NCBI RefSeq assembly: GCF_900103325.1
Contig: NZ_FMXM01000018.1
Location: 62,001 to 126,000, forward strand
Direction: 5' to 3'
From: Mesorhizobium qingshengii
GTDB taxonomy: Bacteria; Pseudomonadota; Alphaproteobacteria; Rhizobiales; Rhizobiaceae
DNA length: 64,000 bases
A model generated the notes under the pieces. That model did not search any database, had not been told where the DNA came from, and was given only the letters and a program-made list of their open reading frames with translations. This document shows positions 1 through 9,182 of this stretch, piece by piece (position 1 is the first letter of the stretch; each line of letters opens with the position of its first letter). Made by a program: the position numbers and the translations under genes.

Positions 1-285
1 GAATACAAGACCGAACCATCGGCGCGCGAAGACATGCTTGCCGACCAGATGCGGCTGCGTGGCGTATCAGTCGTCGCCGGCGACCATCCGCATGTGTCGA
101 GCGAAGCGATCGTCCCGCTTGCCGGCGGTGACGTGGCGGAAGTCTATTCGCTCGGCAATTTCCTGTTCGACCAAAGTGCGGAACGGTCATCAGGATCGAT
201 GCTGGAACTGCGCGTCTTCGCCCAGGGGACGATCTTCGCCCGGCTCATTCCGTTGCCCAACTATTTCGAGATGGGCCGGAAATAG
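1..285 (+). CDS. CapA-family metallophosphatase-like protein, C-terminal part
   Basis: The reading frame is open from base 1 and ends at TAG 283-285, so only the last 94 residues of a longer gene are present. The segment GDHPHVSSEAI followed by VYSLGNFLFDQ is the C-terminal signature of the CapA (PGA_cap) calcineurin-like metallophosphatase fold, where the HPH histidines are metal ligands. Members act in poly-gamma-glutamate or capsule synthesis or as uncharacterised periplasmic phosphatases. The specific role cannot be told from this fragment. It converges with the MORN gene only 35 bp downstream, and I see no clear terminator between them. Confidence 0.8.
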   Translation, partial: EYKTEPSAREDMLADQMRLRGVSVVAGDHPHVSSEAIVPLAGGDVAEVYSLGNFLFDQSAERSSGSMLELRVFAQGTIFARLIPLPNYFEMGRK

Positions 286-320
286 TTACCCTTTGCGGTC
301 CGGCCAAATCTCAACACACC

Positions 321-2153
321 CTAGCCGCAACCCGCCATCTCCCGCGGCAGATAGCAGACCGCCGGTTCGGTCCTGGTTTCGAACAGCGACTGCTTCGGCC
401 GGAAATAGAAGAAAGTCACCGGCTTGCTTTCGCGCACGCTGCCGTCGGCGAAATGCGCGGCGATGCTGAAGCGGTGGATCGACGACATCGATGACCACAT
501 CTTCAGCCGCGCCGTGTAGGCGCTGACATTCTTGTTGCCACGCACCGGCATGGCGATCGTATAGTCGTGCTTGCCGATCGGGAACTCGATGTTCTGGTAA
601 CGCATCGCTTCGGGAGTACCACCCCCGCCATCGCCGCATTCGGCCATCGATTCCGGCGTCTCGAAAACCGCCATGGTCACGGAGGTGCGGAACGGCTCGC
701 TCTGCTGGTAGACATGACCTTCGTCATCCGCCCAGGAATAATCGAACTTGCCGATCGCATTCAGTGTCATCGCCTGTTGCATATTGCCGAGATAGTCGGC
801 GACCTCGCCGAACTTGATCTTGTTGGTCAGCTGGCTGCGGCAGACATTGAGACTGTCCACCGAAGGACAGGGAAAGCGCCCAGTCTCCAGGCTGGCAGTG
901 TCGACCCCGGCCTCGGTAAGCACGCTCTTGATCGATACATCGACGCCCTCGCCGAAACTGCCGATGTCCTTGCTGAACATGCGGCTCGGGTCGCCGGTCG
1001 GGTTGCCTTCCTCGTCTACCGCTGTGAACTGGATCGACATCTTCATGTCCTTGGCGTCGCCCCAGCCATTGTTGATGACCGAGAAATCCGGCCGGAAGCC
1101 GACGCAGCCAAAATGCTCCGATATCGACAGCATCGGCTTGCGGTAGGCGTCGCTGGCGGCAACCTTCATTTCAAGGCTGTCGAGCTTGACCCTGGATTGG
1201 TCTGATGTCTTCAGATCGACCTCGGCGAAGGCCGGCGTGTCCTCCCAGTCCGTGCTGCCATAGACATTGTTGGTGGTGACCTGTCCGATGCCGTTCCAGC
1301 TGTCATTGTACTCATCCGACAGCGGATAGATCGCGATGTCCTCGTCGCGCACCAGATGCTGGTACTGCGTGTCGGACTGCTGGGTCATGCGCTGGTCGAC
1401 GACGACGCCGATCTCGACCTTGTCGGCATCGCCACCACCGGCCTGCGCCTTCAGCAGCCCGCCAACCCTGGCATCGGCCAGCACGTCGGGACGCGAGCCG
1501 CCGACCTCCTTGCCCATCACCCACTGCGACTCGTAAACCGTGCCGCCGGCTAGCCGGGTACGACCCTTGCCGTTCTTCAGGCCCTCGACGAATGAGCCTA
1601 CGAATATTTCACCAGTGGTCGACAGCAGCCGACCCTCGCCATTCGGGATGCCGTTGACGAACCGACCCTCATAGCGGTTGCCATCGGCATCGACATGGGT
1701 ACCGGTTCCATCAAGCACGCCGGCGAGCCAGTGCCCATCGAAAACCTCGCCCGAACGCAGCTCCAACCGGCCTTGCCCGTCGGGCCGGCCATTCCTGACC
1801 TCACCGAAGTAGCTGGAATAGATGGTCTTCGGATCGTAGTTCGCCGAGCCGCGCACACGCCAGACCAGCCGGCCCTTGCCGTCGATGGTGCCGTCCTCGG
1901 CGATCGTCCGGTCGGGCGACTGGCCCGCCGCCGGCTCCCAGACGAAGTCGAGATTCCTTTCCGGATGGAAGTCCCATACCCGGACCGTCTTGCGCAGCAC
2001 CGAGCGCGTCTCTGCCTGGTAGAGTATCTGCACCCGTTCCGCCCACGCACCGCCGGCAGGTACGGCGGCCGGATCGGCGAAGGCTGGTGAAAGCATCAGC
2101 GCGGCCAGCATCGATGCGGCCGCGATCCCCAACACTGCCCTTGCCCGCGTCAT
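321..2153 (-). CDS. Secreted MORN-repeat protein
   Basis: About 610 residues. The ATG at 2153 was chosen because AGGGG lies 8 bases upstream and a typical signal peptide follows at once (MTRARAVLGIAAASMLAALM, then ending SPAFA). An upstream TTG at 2177 only adds eight residues. Residues ~110-215 contain about four tandem MORN repeats (YFGEVRNGRPDGQG, YEGRFVNGIPNGEG, FVGSFVEGLKNGKG). The C-terminal ~380 residues are a large extracytoplasmic region with scattered cysteines and no family I recognise. MORN repeats form extended beta-hairpins that bind lipids or proteins, so a periplasmic or envelope scaffold is an inference. It is followed downstream by the V8-like protease gene on the same strand, but about 150 bp separate them, so co-transcription is uncertain. 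Confidence 0.8.
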   Translation of the reverse strand: MTRARAVLGIAAASMLAALMLSPAFADPAAVPAGGAWAERVQILYQAETRSVLRKTVRVWDFHPERNLDFVWEPAAGQSPDRTIAEDGTIDGKGRLVWRVRGSANYDPKTIYSSYFGEVRNGRPDGQGRLELRSGEVFDGHWLAGVLDGTGTHVDADGNRYEGRFVNGIPNGEGRLLSTTGEIFVGSFVEGLKNGKGRTRLAGGTVYESQWVMGKEVGGSRPDVLADARVGGLLKAQAGGGDADKVEIGVVVDQRMTQQSDTQYQHLVRDEDIAIYPLSDEYNDSWNGIGQVTTNNVYGSTDWEDTPAFAEVDLKTSDQSRVKLDSLEMKVAASDAYRKPMLSISEHFGCVGFRPDFSVINNGWGDAKDMKMSIQFTAVDEEGNPTGDPSRMFSKDIGSFGEGVDVSIKSVLTEAGVDTASLETGRFPCPSVDSLNVCRSQLTNKIKFGEVADYLGNMQQAMTLNAIGKFDYSWADDEGHVYQQSEPFRTSVTMAVFETPESMAECGDGGGGTPEAMRYQNIEFPIGKHDYTIAMPVRGNKNVSAYTARLKMWSSMSSIHRFSIAAHFADGSVRESKPVTFFYFRPKQSLFETRTEPAVCYLPREMAGCG

Positions 2154-2304
2154 CCCTTGAGCCCCTTCGGATGCCAACCCCTTGGCCGGTAAAGCGTAGT
2201 CGGCGGGCCAGCCTCATGCAAGAGACGCAGCAAAGGAAGCGCTGGTATGAAAAAGGCGGCGGAACTGATCCGCCGCCCTTGTCTCCGCTGCGAATGCGCA
2301 AGGC

Positions 2305-3399
2305 CTATTTATACAGGCTGTTGATCCACTGGACGTTGGCGGCGTTCAGGCGCACGGCCGTATTCGCTTCCGGGCTTTCCGCCACGTTGACGCCAGTGAT
2401 GATGCGCTGCTTGGAGTTGTTGTCGTAGGCATAGACCGAACTGCCACTCGATCCCGGGAACGTATCGCAGTCATACTGGAAATACTCCGGAGCGATGTTC
2501 TCGGCATGAACCTCGCAATTCGCTTTCCACATCGTGCCCATCGGCTTGTCACCGGGATAGCCGATCAGGTTGGCGGTAAAGTCGCCAAGATCGTCATAAT
2601 TGGCATAGCCCAGCCAGCCGAGGTTGGTGCCGACATCTTCCTTCAGCGTTATGATGCCGAGATCCCACGGGATGACCGAACCATAATAGCCCTGGTAGTT
2701 GTCGATGAAACCTTGCAGCACATAGGCGCTTTCATAGGTAAAGGCGCCGAACGGCGCGTCATCGGCGGTGCTGCCATTGAGGCCTGGAACGAACAGATAT
2801 TCGGAGAGCCAGTCCTTGTCCTCATGGCTGTAGAGGCAGTGCGCCGCGGTGAGCACCGTGCGGGGGCCGATCAGCGTTGCCGAGCAGCTGCCGTAGCTGC
2901 CCGTCTTCGCCGATTTGGCTTCGAGATAGCCGATCGCCGAGAACGGATAGGTCTTGGTGTTCCTGACCTGCTCGCGATCGTCGGTGCCGAAAACCTGACG
3001 GCCGGCTTCCCCTTCGCCGAGCCCCGGATCCTCGGTCTTGCGCGGACCACCTTCAGCTCCATTGGCCGGCGCATTCAGTTCCTTGATAATAAGATCCCGC
3101 AGCGCTTCGCTCGGTTCGATCTTGATCTCCTTGCCATCGGCGGAACGTCCGACGATGCCATAGGATTTGACAGCCGTTGCCTCGTCGGCAAGCGGCGCAG
3201 CGCGGCTGTCTTCGTCAGTCAGCTTCGGCGGCGCGATTGGTTTTGCCCGCCCGGGCTTGTAGTCGCCTGCAGTCGCGTCCCGCATACTTTCGCCGTTGCC
3301 GGCACTGGCGGAGCCAGGGTCGGCGGCGAATACAGGGGCCGTCCACATTGCCGTGGAAAGCAATGCGGACGCAATGAGTGCGTTTGTCAGTTTTGTCAT
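2305..3399 (-). CDS. Secreted V8/glutamyl-endopeptidase-like serine protease
   Basis: 364 residues starting at the ATG at 3399, which has GGGAG 9-10 bases upstream and is followed by a signal peptide ending in APVFA. The open frame continues upstream to 3606, but that extension has no coding features. The chymotrypsin-fold catalytic triad is visible: His187 in TAAHC, Asp246 in PWDLGI, and Ser318 in FPGSSGSS, the last being the S1B (V8-like) form of GxSGxP. A charged pro-region of ~110 residues precedes the protease domain. It is secreted to the periplasm or outside; substrate specificity is inferred from family only. It is divergent from a second serine protease gene across a 399-bp spacer. 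Confidence 0.88.
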   Translation of the reverse strand: MTKLTNALIASALLSTAMWTAPVFAADPGSASAGNGESMRDATAGDYKPGRAKPIAPPKLTDEDSRAAPLADEATAVKSYGIVGRSADGKEIKIEPSEALRDLIIKELNAPANGAEGGPRKTEDPGLGEGEAGRQVFGTDDREQVRNTKTYPFSAIGYLEAKSAKTGSYGSCSATLIGPRTVLTAAHCLYSHEDKDWLSEYLFVPGLNGSTADDAPFGAFTYESAYVLQGFIDNYQGYYGSVIPWDLGIITLKEDVGTNLGWLGYANYDDLGDFTANLIGYPGDKPMGTMWKANCEVHAENIAPEYFQYDCDTFPGSSGSSVYAYDNNSKQRIITGVNVAESPEANTAVRLNAANVQWINSLYK

Positions 3400-3798
3400 G
3401 GTGAGACTCTCCCAAAAGTCAGCAAGGACTGGATCAAAATACAGAAATATTGTCGAGATCGTGGTGACGCCGATAAATGAGTTTCCCCGCCGGCGTTCGG
3501 CCCGATCGTTGTTCTGCACGGTCATTTGAAGGCCCCCGCCAAAAAACGCCCGCGGCGATATACTGCCTAAAATAATCCAACATTGGCAATGACAAATCAC
3601 TTCCACGTAGCCCGTGGGGGGCTATAGGGTTGTGCGGGTTCTGCTCGCGGGCACGGTTAGCAAAAGTGGGATTCGGTTTTGTGACCGATCGCGCGCCAAT
3701 TGAACGTGGCACGCGTCCGGATCTCGAAACCGGCACCGCCTCATTGCATCATGTCCCGGCATCGGCCTGCACGGGAAAATGGTCTCAGGAGGTTTCAG
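3400..3798. promoter_or_regulatory. Divergent intergenic region between two protease genes
   Basis: This 399-bp stretch separates oppositely oriented protease genes and must hold both promoters. I see a short hairpin (TAGCCC 3608-3613 pairing with GGGCTA 3619-3624) and an AT-richer patch around 3560-3600. I find no convincing -35/-10 pair or known operator. Short open frames crossing it on both strands look like shadows. Confidence 0.4.
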
Positions 3799-4893
3799 GT
3801 GCACATCACAAGTCGGTTCGGGCCAATCGTTGCCGCTTCGCTGCTTGGCATCGCCGCTGCCGTTATGTCAATCAACACCAGCCAGGCGGATGACATCGCC
3901 AGGCCCGAAGCGGCGGTCTCGCCGATGAAACGCGTCGCGGATGCCAGGGCCAAGGCTGCCGCGGAGAATCCCGAAGGCACCGATCGCGTCTATGGTGGCA
4001 ACCAGGCCGAAAAGGGCGCCTACCCGTTCCAGGTCGCGCTGCTTACCACCGACAGGCTGGACGAGAACCCGGCCTCACAGGCCAATGCACAATTCTGCGG
4101 CGGCAGCCTGATCGCGCCGCAATGGGTGCTGACCGCGGCGCACTGCCTCAACGACAAGGGCCAGCCGATTTCGCCAGACTCCGTCACCGTGCTGACCGGC
4201 GCCACCGATCTGAGCGAGGGCAAGCGCCACAAGGTGGTGGAGGTCATCGTCAACGAAGGCTACAGCGAGCAGACGCTCGACAACGATCTCGGCCTGCTCC
4301 GGCTTGCCGAGCCGGCCGAAGCGCCGACCATCAAGCTTACCCACGAGGCTACCCCCGATACCGGCAAGACGACCGTCACCGGCTGGGGCAAGATGCAGGA
4401 CGGGACCTTTCCCACCACACTGATGGTTGCCGACCTGGACCTCCAGCCGAACAGCGCCTGCAACAGCGGCATCAAGGCCATCTACGCGCATGATCTGAAG
4501 GCAGCACTGGGCGATCTGTCCCATCGCATGCGCTACTCGGAAAAGGGCATCGAAGCCGCCGCCAACGCGATCGCCGCCGACATGACCGACCCGCTGACCA
4601 ACAACATGATCTGCGCCGGCACCACCAGCGGCGTGCGCGACGCCTGCAATGGCGACAGCGGCGGCCCGCTGTTCATGACCGGCGCCGACGGCCCGGTCCA
4701 GGTCGGCGTCGTCAGCTGGGGCGAAGGCCCGGCGGACGGAAGTGCTGCCTGCGGCCACAAGGACGCCTATGGCATCTACACGCGGCTGGCCAACTACAGC
4801 GGCTGGATCGAGGCGAAGATGAAGACCCCTGCGCCCGCGCCGGAAAAGCCCAAGGTCGGACTTGGCACCGCCCAGAAGCCGGCGACGCCCTGA
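3799..4893 (+). CDS. Secreted trypsin-like serine protease (S1A)
   Basis: 364 residues from a GTG at 3799. This start was chosen because a perfect AGGAGG (3787-3792) sits six bases upstream and a signal peptide ending NTSQA follows. The frame is open further upstream to 3700 but without a ribosome site. The trypsin domain begins at VYGG (residues ~64-67). The triad is His115 (TAAHC), Asp163 (DNDLGLL) and Ser287 (GDSGGP). Asp281, six residues before the serine, is the S1-pocket aspartate that gives Lys/Arg specificity. An Ala/Pro-rich tail ends the protein. Trypsin-like S1A enzymes are uncommon in rhizobia, and pairing with a divergent V8-like protease suggests a shared extracytoplasmic proteolytic role. 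Confidence 0.9.
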   Translation: MHITSRFGPIVAASLLGIAAAVMSINTSQADDIARPEAAVSPMKRVADARAKAAAENPEGTDRVYGGNQAEKGAYPFQVALLTTDRLDENPASQANAQFCGGSLIAPQWVLTAAHCLNDKGQPISPDSVTVLTGATDLSEGKRHKVVEVIVNEGYSEQTLDNDLGLLRLAEPAEAPTIKLTHEATPDTGKTTVTGWGKMQDGTFPTTLMVADLDLQPNSACNSGIKAIYAHDLKAALGDLSHRMRYSEKGIEAAANAIAADMTDPLTNNMICAGTTSGVRDACNGDSGGPLFMTGADGPVQVGVVSWGEGPADGSAACGHKDAYGIYTRLANYSGWIEAKMKTPAPAPEKPKVGLGTAQKPATP

Positions 4894-4920
4894 CATATGG
4901 CCATCTCGCTTTTGCACGAA

Positions 4921-4947
4921 AAACGGCGGGAGGGGTTCCCGCCGTTT
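4921..4947. terminator. Bidirectional intrinsic terminator
   Basis: A perfect 11-bp inverted repeat (AAACGGCGGGA 4921-4931 and TCCCGCCGTTT 4937-4947) with a 5-base loop lies between the convergent trypsin-like and aldo/keto reductase genes. Runs of A on the left and T on the right give U-tracts in both directions, the left-hand run being longer and so stronger for the minus strand. Confidence 0.85.
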
Positions 4948-4973
4948 CTAGTTCGCCGGCCTGTAAAGCAAGC

Positions 4974-6020
4974 CTATTTCCTCGGCGGGCCTTTGCGTTC
5001 GGCCGAAGCAGCCCACAGATTGATGTCGGACTCACGTGCGTAGGTATCGATCTCGGCCAGTTCGGCATCGCTGAAGTCGAGCACCTTGAGCGCGCCGAAG
5101 CAGTCCTCGACCTGCTCCGGCCGGCTGGCGCCGATCAGCGCTGAGGTCACCTTGCCCTTGCGCAGCACCCAGGCCAGCGCCATCTGCGCCAGCGTCTGGC
5201 CGCGCTTGCCGGCAATGGCGTCGAGCGCCTTGATGTTGGCGATGGTCCTGTCATTGATGAACGCCGTCTTAAGCGACTTGCCCTGGGAGGCGCGGCTGCC
5301 TTGCGGGATGCCGCCGAGATATTTGTCGGTCAGCATGCCTTGCGCCAGCGGCGAGAACACGATGGAGCCGACGCCGAGCCCTTCAAGCGTATCGAGCAGG
5401 CCGTCCTCCTCGACCCAGCGGTTCAGCATCGAATAGCTCGGCTGGTGGATGACACAGGGCGTGCCGAGTTGCTTCAGGATATCGGCGGCCTCGCGGGTGC
5501 GTTGCGAATTGTAGGACGAGATGCCGGCATAGAGCGCCTTGCCCGAGCGCACGGCATGATCGAGCGCTCCCATGGTTTCTTCCAGCGGCGTATCGGGATC
5601 GAAGCGGTGCGAATAGAAGATATCGACATAGTCGAGCCCCATCCGCTTCAGGCTCTGGTCGAGGCTGGCCAGCATATATTTGCGTCCGCCCCATTCGCCA
5701 TAAGGGCCGGCCCACATCTCGTAGCCAGCCTTGGTCGAGATGATCATCTCATCGCGATAGCCGGCGAAATCGGTGCGCAGGATTTCGCCGAAAGCGGTCT
5801 CTGCCGAACCGGGCGGCGGACCGTAATTGTTGGCGAGGTCGAAATGCGTGATGCCGAGGTCGAAGGCCTTGCGGGCGATCGCCTGCTTGGTCTTGTGCGG
5901 CGTATCATTGCCAAAATTGTGCCACAGCCCAAGCGAGATCGCCGGCAGCTTCAGGCCAGAGCGACCACAACGGTTGTAGACCATGTTCTCGTAGCGGTTT
6001 TCTGCGGGGGTGTAGGGCAT
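4974..6020 (-). CDS. Aldo/keto reductase, YghZ/MgrA type
   Basis: 348 residues, the usual length for the YghZ (L-glyceraldehyde-3-phosphate reductase) subfamily of NADPH aldo/keto reductases. The N-terminal MPYTPAENRYENMVYNRCGR is typical of that subgroup. The catalytic tetrad is Asp61, Tyr66, Lys97 and His138 (FDLANNYG, STKAG, YSHRFD). It is the last gene of a minus-strand sugar uptake operon (binding protein, permeases, ATPase, isomerase, Gfo/Idh). It therefore probably reduces or detoxifies a sugar-derived aldehyde in that pathway, although YghZ homologues often have broad methylglyoxal-type activity. A palindromic repeat separates it from the gene upstream. Confidence 0.85.
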   Translation of the reverse strand: MPYTPAENRYENMVYNRCGRSGLKLPAISLGLWHNFGNDTPHKTKQAIARKAFDLGITHFDLANNYGPPPGSAETAFGEILRTDFAGYRDEMIISTKAGYEMWAGPYGEWGGRKYMLASLDQSLKRMGLDYVDIFYSHRFDPDTPLEETMGALDHAVRSGKALYAGISSYNSQRTREAADILKQLGTPCVIHQPSYSMLNRWVEEDGLLDTLEGLGVGSIVFSPLAQGMLTDKYLGGIPQGSRASQGKSLKTAFINDRTIANIKALDAIAGKRGQTLAQMALAWVLRKGKVTSALIGASRPEQVEDCFGALKVLDFSDAELAEIDTYARESDINLWAASAERKGPPRK

Positions 6021-6098
6021 GGGAAATCCTCAGATGGAAGCGAGCCCGTCGGCTGCCACCGCGACAACGCGGCGAGTCGGCTCAGCCCCTCTCCCTTA

Positions 6099-6126
6099 CC
6101 CTCTCCCCGCAGGAACGGGGAGAGGG
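6099..6126. repeat. Palindromic intergenic repeat (CTCCCC...GGGGAG family)
   Basis: CCCTCTCCCCG (6099-6109) pairs perfectly with CGGGGAGAGGG (6116-6126) over a 6-base loop, in the 120-bp spacer between the oxidoreductase and aldo/keto reductase genes. Related elements are at 41793-41921 and 61358-61380 in this window. It could also slow or partly terminate transcription between the two genes. Confidence 0.7.
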
Positions 6127-6140
6127 AGGCGGCGCGTGGC

Positions 6141-7283
6141 CTATTTCTTCTTTGCCAGGAGCTCCTTGGCTTCCTTGACGCCAAGTGCAGTTGGCCGCTC
6201 GCATGTCGTCTGCATGGCGACGAACTTGCCGGTCTCGCCGGAGCGCAGCAGGCCGGTCATCACGTCGACGGCATGCAGCGCCAGTTCCATCGAGCAGCGG
6301 TGCGGCCGGCCCTCGGTAATCGCGAGCGCCATGTCGGCGAGGCCGGCGGTGCGGTAGTTGGCCATCATGCCTTGCGAATGCATCTCGTTGGGCACGCCGA
6401 ACGGATGCTTCCATTTCGGCAGCTTCTTGACCGGCTTGCTGTCCTCGGTGAAGCGCACATCGCCACCGAAGAAGTTCGGATCCGGCACAAACACCGTGCC
6501 AGCCTCGCCATAGAGTTCCATCGGCGCATGGCCGTGGGCCCAGACATCCCAGCTTGTGTTCAGCGTCACCACGGCGCCGTTCTCGAATTCCAGCAGGCCA
6601 TGGATAGTCGTCGGCGTGTTGACCGGGATCTTTTCACCCGCGCGCGGCTTTGAACTGATGGTGCGCTCCTTGGCCGGCGTCGTCGCAAAGGCCGCGACCT
6701 GTTTCACCGGTCCGATCAGCTGGATCAGATTGGTGATGTAATACGGTCCGATATCGAGCACCGGTCCCGCGCCAGGCTGGAAGAAGAAGTCGGGATTGGG
6801 GTGCCAGTGCTCCATGCCGTGGCCCATGACGTGGCACGTGCCGCTGGTGATCTTGCCGAGTTTTCCCTCGTCGATCAGCTCGCGGACCAGCTGATGCGCG
6901 CCGCCGAGGAAGGTGTCGGGCGCCGAGCCGATGCGCAGCCCCTTCTTCTCCGCACGCGCCTTGAGGTCCTGGCCTTCCTTGACCGACAGTACGAAGGGCT
7001 TTTCCGAATAGACGTGCTTGCCGGCGTCGAGCACTTGCTTCGACACCTCGTAATGCACCGCCGGGATGGTCAGGTTGACGATGATGTCGATGTCGTCGGC
7101 CTTCAACAATCCGTCGACTGTTTCGGCGCGCAGCTTGAACTCCTTTGCCCGCGCCCTGGCGGCATCCATGTTGATGTCGGCGCAGGCGCGCATCTCGATG
7201 CCGCGAAACAGCGGCGCCAGCGAGAAATACGCTTTCGAGATGTTGCCGCAGCCGATGACGCCGATACCCAGTTTCTTTGCCAT
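6141..7283 (-). CDS. Gfo/Idh/MocA-family oxidoreductase
   Basis: 380 residues. An N-terminal Rossmann nucleotide-binding motif (GVIGCGNIS, residues ~8-16), the EKP signature (VYSEKPFV), and a C-terminal alpha/beta domain with GPYYI and H-rich loops identify the Gfo/Idh/MocA NAD(P)-dependent dehydrogenase family. Members oxidise cyclitols, sugars or keto-sugars. The gene is 11 bp upstream-to-downstream of a TIM-barrel sugar isomerase, a pair commonly found together in inositol-like or 3-keto-sugar pathways, and lies in the operon of the sugar ABC transporter. The substrate is not deducible from sequence. Confidence 0.85.
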   Translation of the reverse strand: MAKKLGIGVIGCGNISKAYFSLAPLFRGIEMRACADINMDAARARAKEFKLRAETVDGLLKADDIDIIVNLTIPAVHYEVSKQVLDAGKHVYSEKPFVLSVKEGQDLKARAEKKGLRIGSAPDTFLGGAHQLVRELIDEGKLGKITSGTCHVMGHGMEHWHPNPDFFFQPGAGPVLDIGPYYITNLIQLIGPVKQVAAFATTPAKERTISSKPRAGEKIPVNTPTTIHGLLEFENGAVVTLNTSWDVWAHGHAPMELYGEAGTVFVPDPNFFGGDVRFTEDSKPVKKLPKWKHPFGVPNEMHSQGMMANYRTAGLADMALAITEGRPHRCSMELALHAVDVMTGLLRSGETGKFVAMQTTCERPTALGVKEAKELLAKKK

Positions 7284-7294
7284 GCTGATTGTTC

Positions 7295-8041
7295 CTAGTA
7301 GTTTTTTACGGTTGCGATCGAACGGCGGGCGAAGCGCTCGATGTCGTTCGGGTTGTCCTGTTCCATGACAAAGTACTTGGCGGCGCTCTTGGCGCGCAGC
7401 ACCTTGATCAGGCCTGCCCAGTCGATGGTGCCGTGGCCGACATCCGACCAGCCATCCTCGTCCAGCCCCTCGCCGGGCTTGGCGATGTCCTTGACGTGAA
7501 CGGCGCCGATGCGCTTGCCGTGTTTCTCGATCCAGGGCAGCGGATCGTCGCCGCCGCGCACCACCCAGGCGACGTCCATCTCCCAGCCGATGTCAGGCGC
7601 GGAGGACAGGATATGGTCCTGCGGCACCGATCCGTCGGCAAGTTTCTTGAACTCGAAATCATGGTTGTGCCAGGCAAAGCCGTAGCCGGCCTTTTTCGCG
7701 GTGGCGCCGACCTTGGCCAAGCGTTCGCCAAAGCCGCGCCAGCCGGCGACGTCGGATGGCCGCTGGTCAGGCATCAGAAAGGGACAGATGAGCAGCGTGA
7801 TGCCAAGCGCGTCGGCGGTTTTGCGCACGCCGTCGAAATCCTTCTCGAGCGCATCGATCGAGAAATGTCCGGTCGGCATGGCGAGGCCATTCTTGTCGAG
7901 TTCGGCGCGGAAGGCCTTGGGATCGTCATAGACGCCGCCGAAGCCTTCAACCTCGGTGTAGCCGAGCTTGCCGAGCGTGTTGAGCACGCCTTCCCAGGGC
8001 TGGAAATTGCGGGCGCTGTACAGTTGGAATGACCAGTTCAT
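7295..8041 (-). CDS. Sugar phosphate isomerase/epimerase (TIM barrel)
   Basis: 248 residues starting MNWSFQLYSARNF at the ATG at 8041. The frame is open upstream to 8395, but that part overlaps the ATPase gene out of frame and is a shadow. The pattern (SFQLYS start, EVEGFGG, WHNHDFEF, EMDVAWV, HVKD) fits the xylose-isomerase-like AP-endonuclease-2 superfamily that includes IolE/IolI-type enzymes. The metal-binding His, Glu and Asp positions are conserved in WHNHDFEF and EMDVAW. It follows the ATPase gene by 40 bp and precedes the Gfo/Idh gene by 11 bp, so it is almost certainly co-transcribed with both. Confidence 0.85.
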   Translation of the reverse strand: MNWSFQLYSARNFQPWEGVLNTLGKLGYTEVEGFGGVYDDPKAFRAELDKNGLAMPTGHFSIDALEKDFDGVRKTADALGITLLICPFLMPDQRPSDVAGWRGFGERLAKVGATAKKAGYGFAWHNHDFEFKKLADGSVPQDHILSSAPDIGWEMDVAWVVRGGDDPLPWIEKHGKRIGAVHVKDIAKPGEGLDEDGWSDVGHGTIDWAGLIKVLRAKSAAKYFVMEQDNPNDIERFARRSIATVKNY

Positions 8042-8081
8042 CGTCTCTGTCCGTTCTGCTTGGGGATGGTGGGTCTTGGGG

Positions 8082-9182
8082 CTACATGCGGTTGCCGGAT
8101 TGGCTGTCGAACAGCGAGGCGCGGGCGGGATCGAAGCCGATCCGGATTGGCTCGCCATTGCGCAGCGTCTTTTCCGCCTCGACGCGGAAGGAGAAATTGT
8201 GGCCGCCGAGCTTCGTCCACACCAGCGTGTCGGAGCCCATCGGCTCGACGATCTCGACGGCGGCATCGGTGGCAAAGGGCATGGTGTTCGCGGCCTCGCC
8301 AAAGGCGACGTGCTCGGGTCGGATACCGAAAACGCAAGGCCCGCCGCCGTTGCCCGCCGCGTCGAAAGCATAGCGGTCGAGCGGTATCGAGACATCTCCG
8401 GTCTTGAAAGCAGTGCCTGCCGACACCTGCCCGTCGATGAAATTCATCGCCGGCGAGCCGAGGAAGCCAGCGACGAAGCGGTTGACCGGGCGGTTGTAGA
8501 TGGTCTGCGGCGCATCGAGTTGCTGGATGACGCCGCCTTTCATGACTGCAATACGGTCGGCCAGCGTCATCGCTTCGATCTGGTCGTGGGTGACATAGAT
8601 CATCGTGTTCTGCAGCTTGCGGTGCAGCAGCTTTATCTCGACACGCAGCTCGGCGCGCAGCTTGGCGTCGAGATTGGAGAGCGGCTCGTCGAACAGAAAC
8701 ACGTCGACATCGCGCACCAGCGCGCGCCCGATCGCCACGCGCTGGCGCTGGCCGCCGGAGAGCGCCGCCGGCTTGCGTTGCAGCAGCGGCTCGATCTGCA
8801 GGATTTCGGCGGCCCGCGCGATTCGCTTGGCGATCTCGTCCTTCGGTGTGCCGGCGACGCGCAGGCCGAAGGACAGGTTCTTCTCCACTGTCATCTGCGG
8901 ATAGAGCGCATAAGACTGGAACACCATACCGATGCCGCGGTCCTTGGGCTCTTCCCAGGTGACGTTCTTGCCCTTGATGAAGATGCGGCCTTCCGAGACG
9001 TCGAGCAGGCCGGCGATGCAGTTGAGCAAGGTCGACTTGCCGCAGCCGGAGGGCCCGAGCAGCACTATGAATTCGCCATTGGCGACATCGAGATTGAGCG
9101 TCTCCAGGACGGTCACCGCACCGAAATTCAGCGACAGGTCCTGGATCGAAACGCTGGTGCCGTTGGCTGCCGTCATCGCCAT
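8082..9182 (-). CDS. Sugar ABC transporter ATPase, UgpC/MalK type
   Basis: About 366 residues. Walker A is GPSGCGKST, the signature is LSGGQRQRVA, Walker B is VFLFDEPLSNLD, and the switch histidine is in YVTHDQ. A C-terminal TOBE/OB region of ~120 residues carries GIRPEH, as in MalK-type ATPases that can bind regulators. The start is uncertain: GTG at 9185, ATG at 9182 (TGATG overlap with the permease stop) or ATG at 9176. The last is best spaced from AAAGGG. It energises the two permeases encoded immediately upstream. Confidence 0.9.
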   Translation of the reverse strand: MAMTAANGTSVSIQDLSLNFGAVTVLETLNLDVANGEFIVLLGPSGCGKSTLLNCIAGLLDVSEGRIFIKGKNVTWEEPKDRGIGMVFQSYALYPQMTVEKNLSFGLRVAGTPKDEIAKRIARAAEILQIEPLLQRKPAALSGGQRQRVAIGRALVRDVDVFLFDEPLSNLDAKLRAELRVEIKLLHRKLQNTMIYVTHDQIEAMTLADRIAVMKGGVIQQLDAPQTIYNRPVNRFVAGFLGSPAMNFIDGQVSAGTAFKTGDVSIPLDRYAFDAAGNGGGPCVFGIRPEHVAFGEAANTMPFATDAAVEIVEPMGSDTLVWTKLGGHNFSFRVEAEKTLRNGEPIRIGFDPARASLFDSQSGNRM

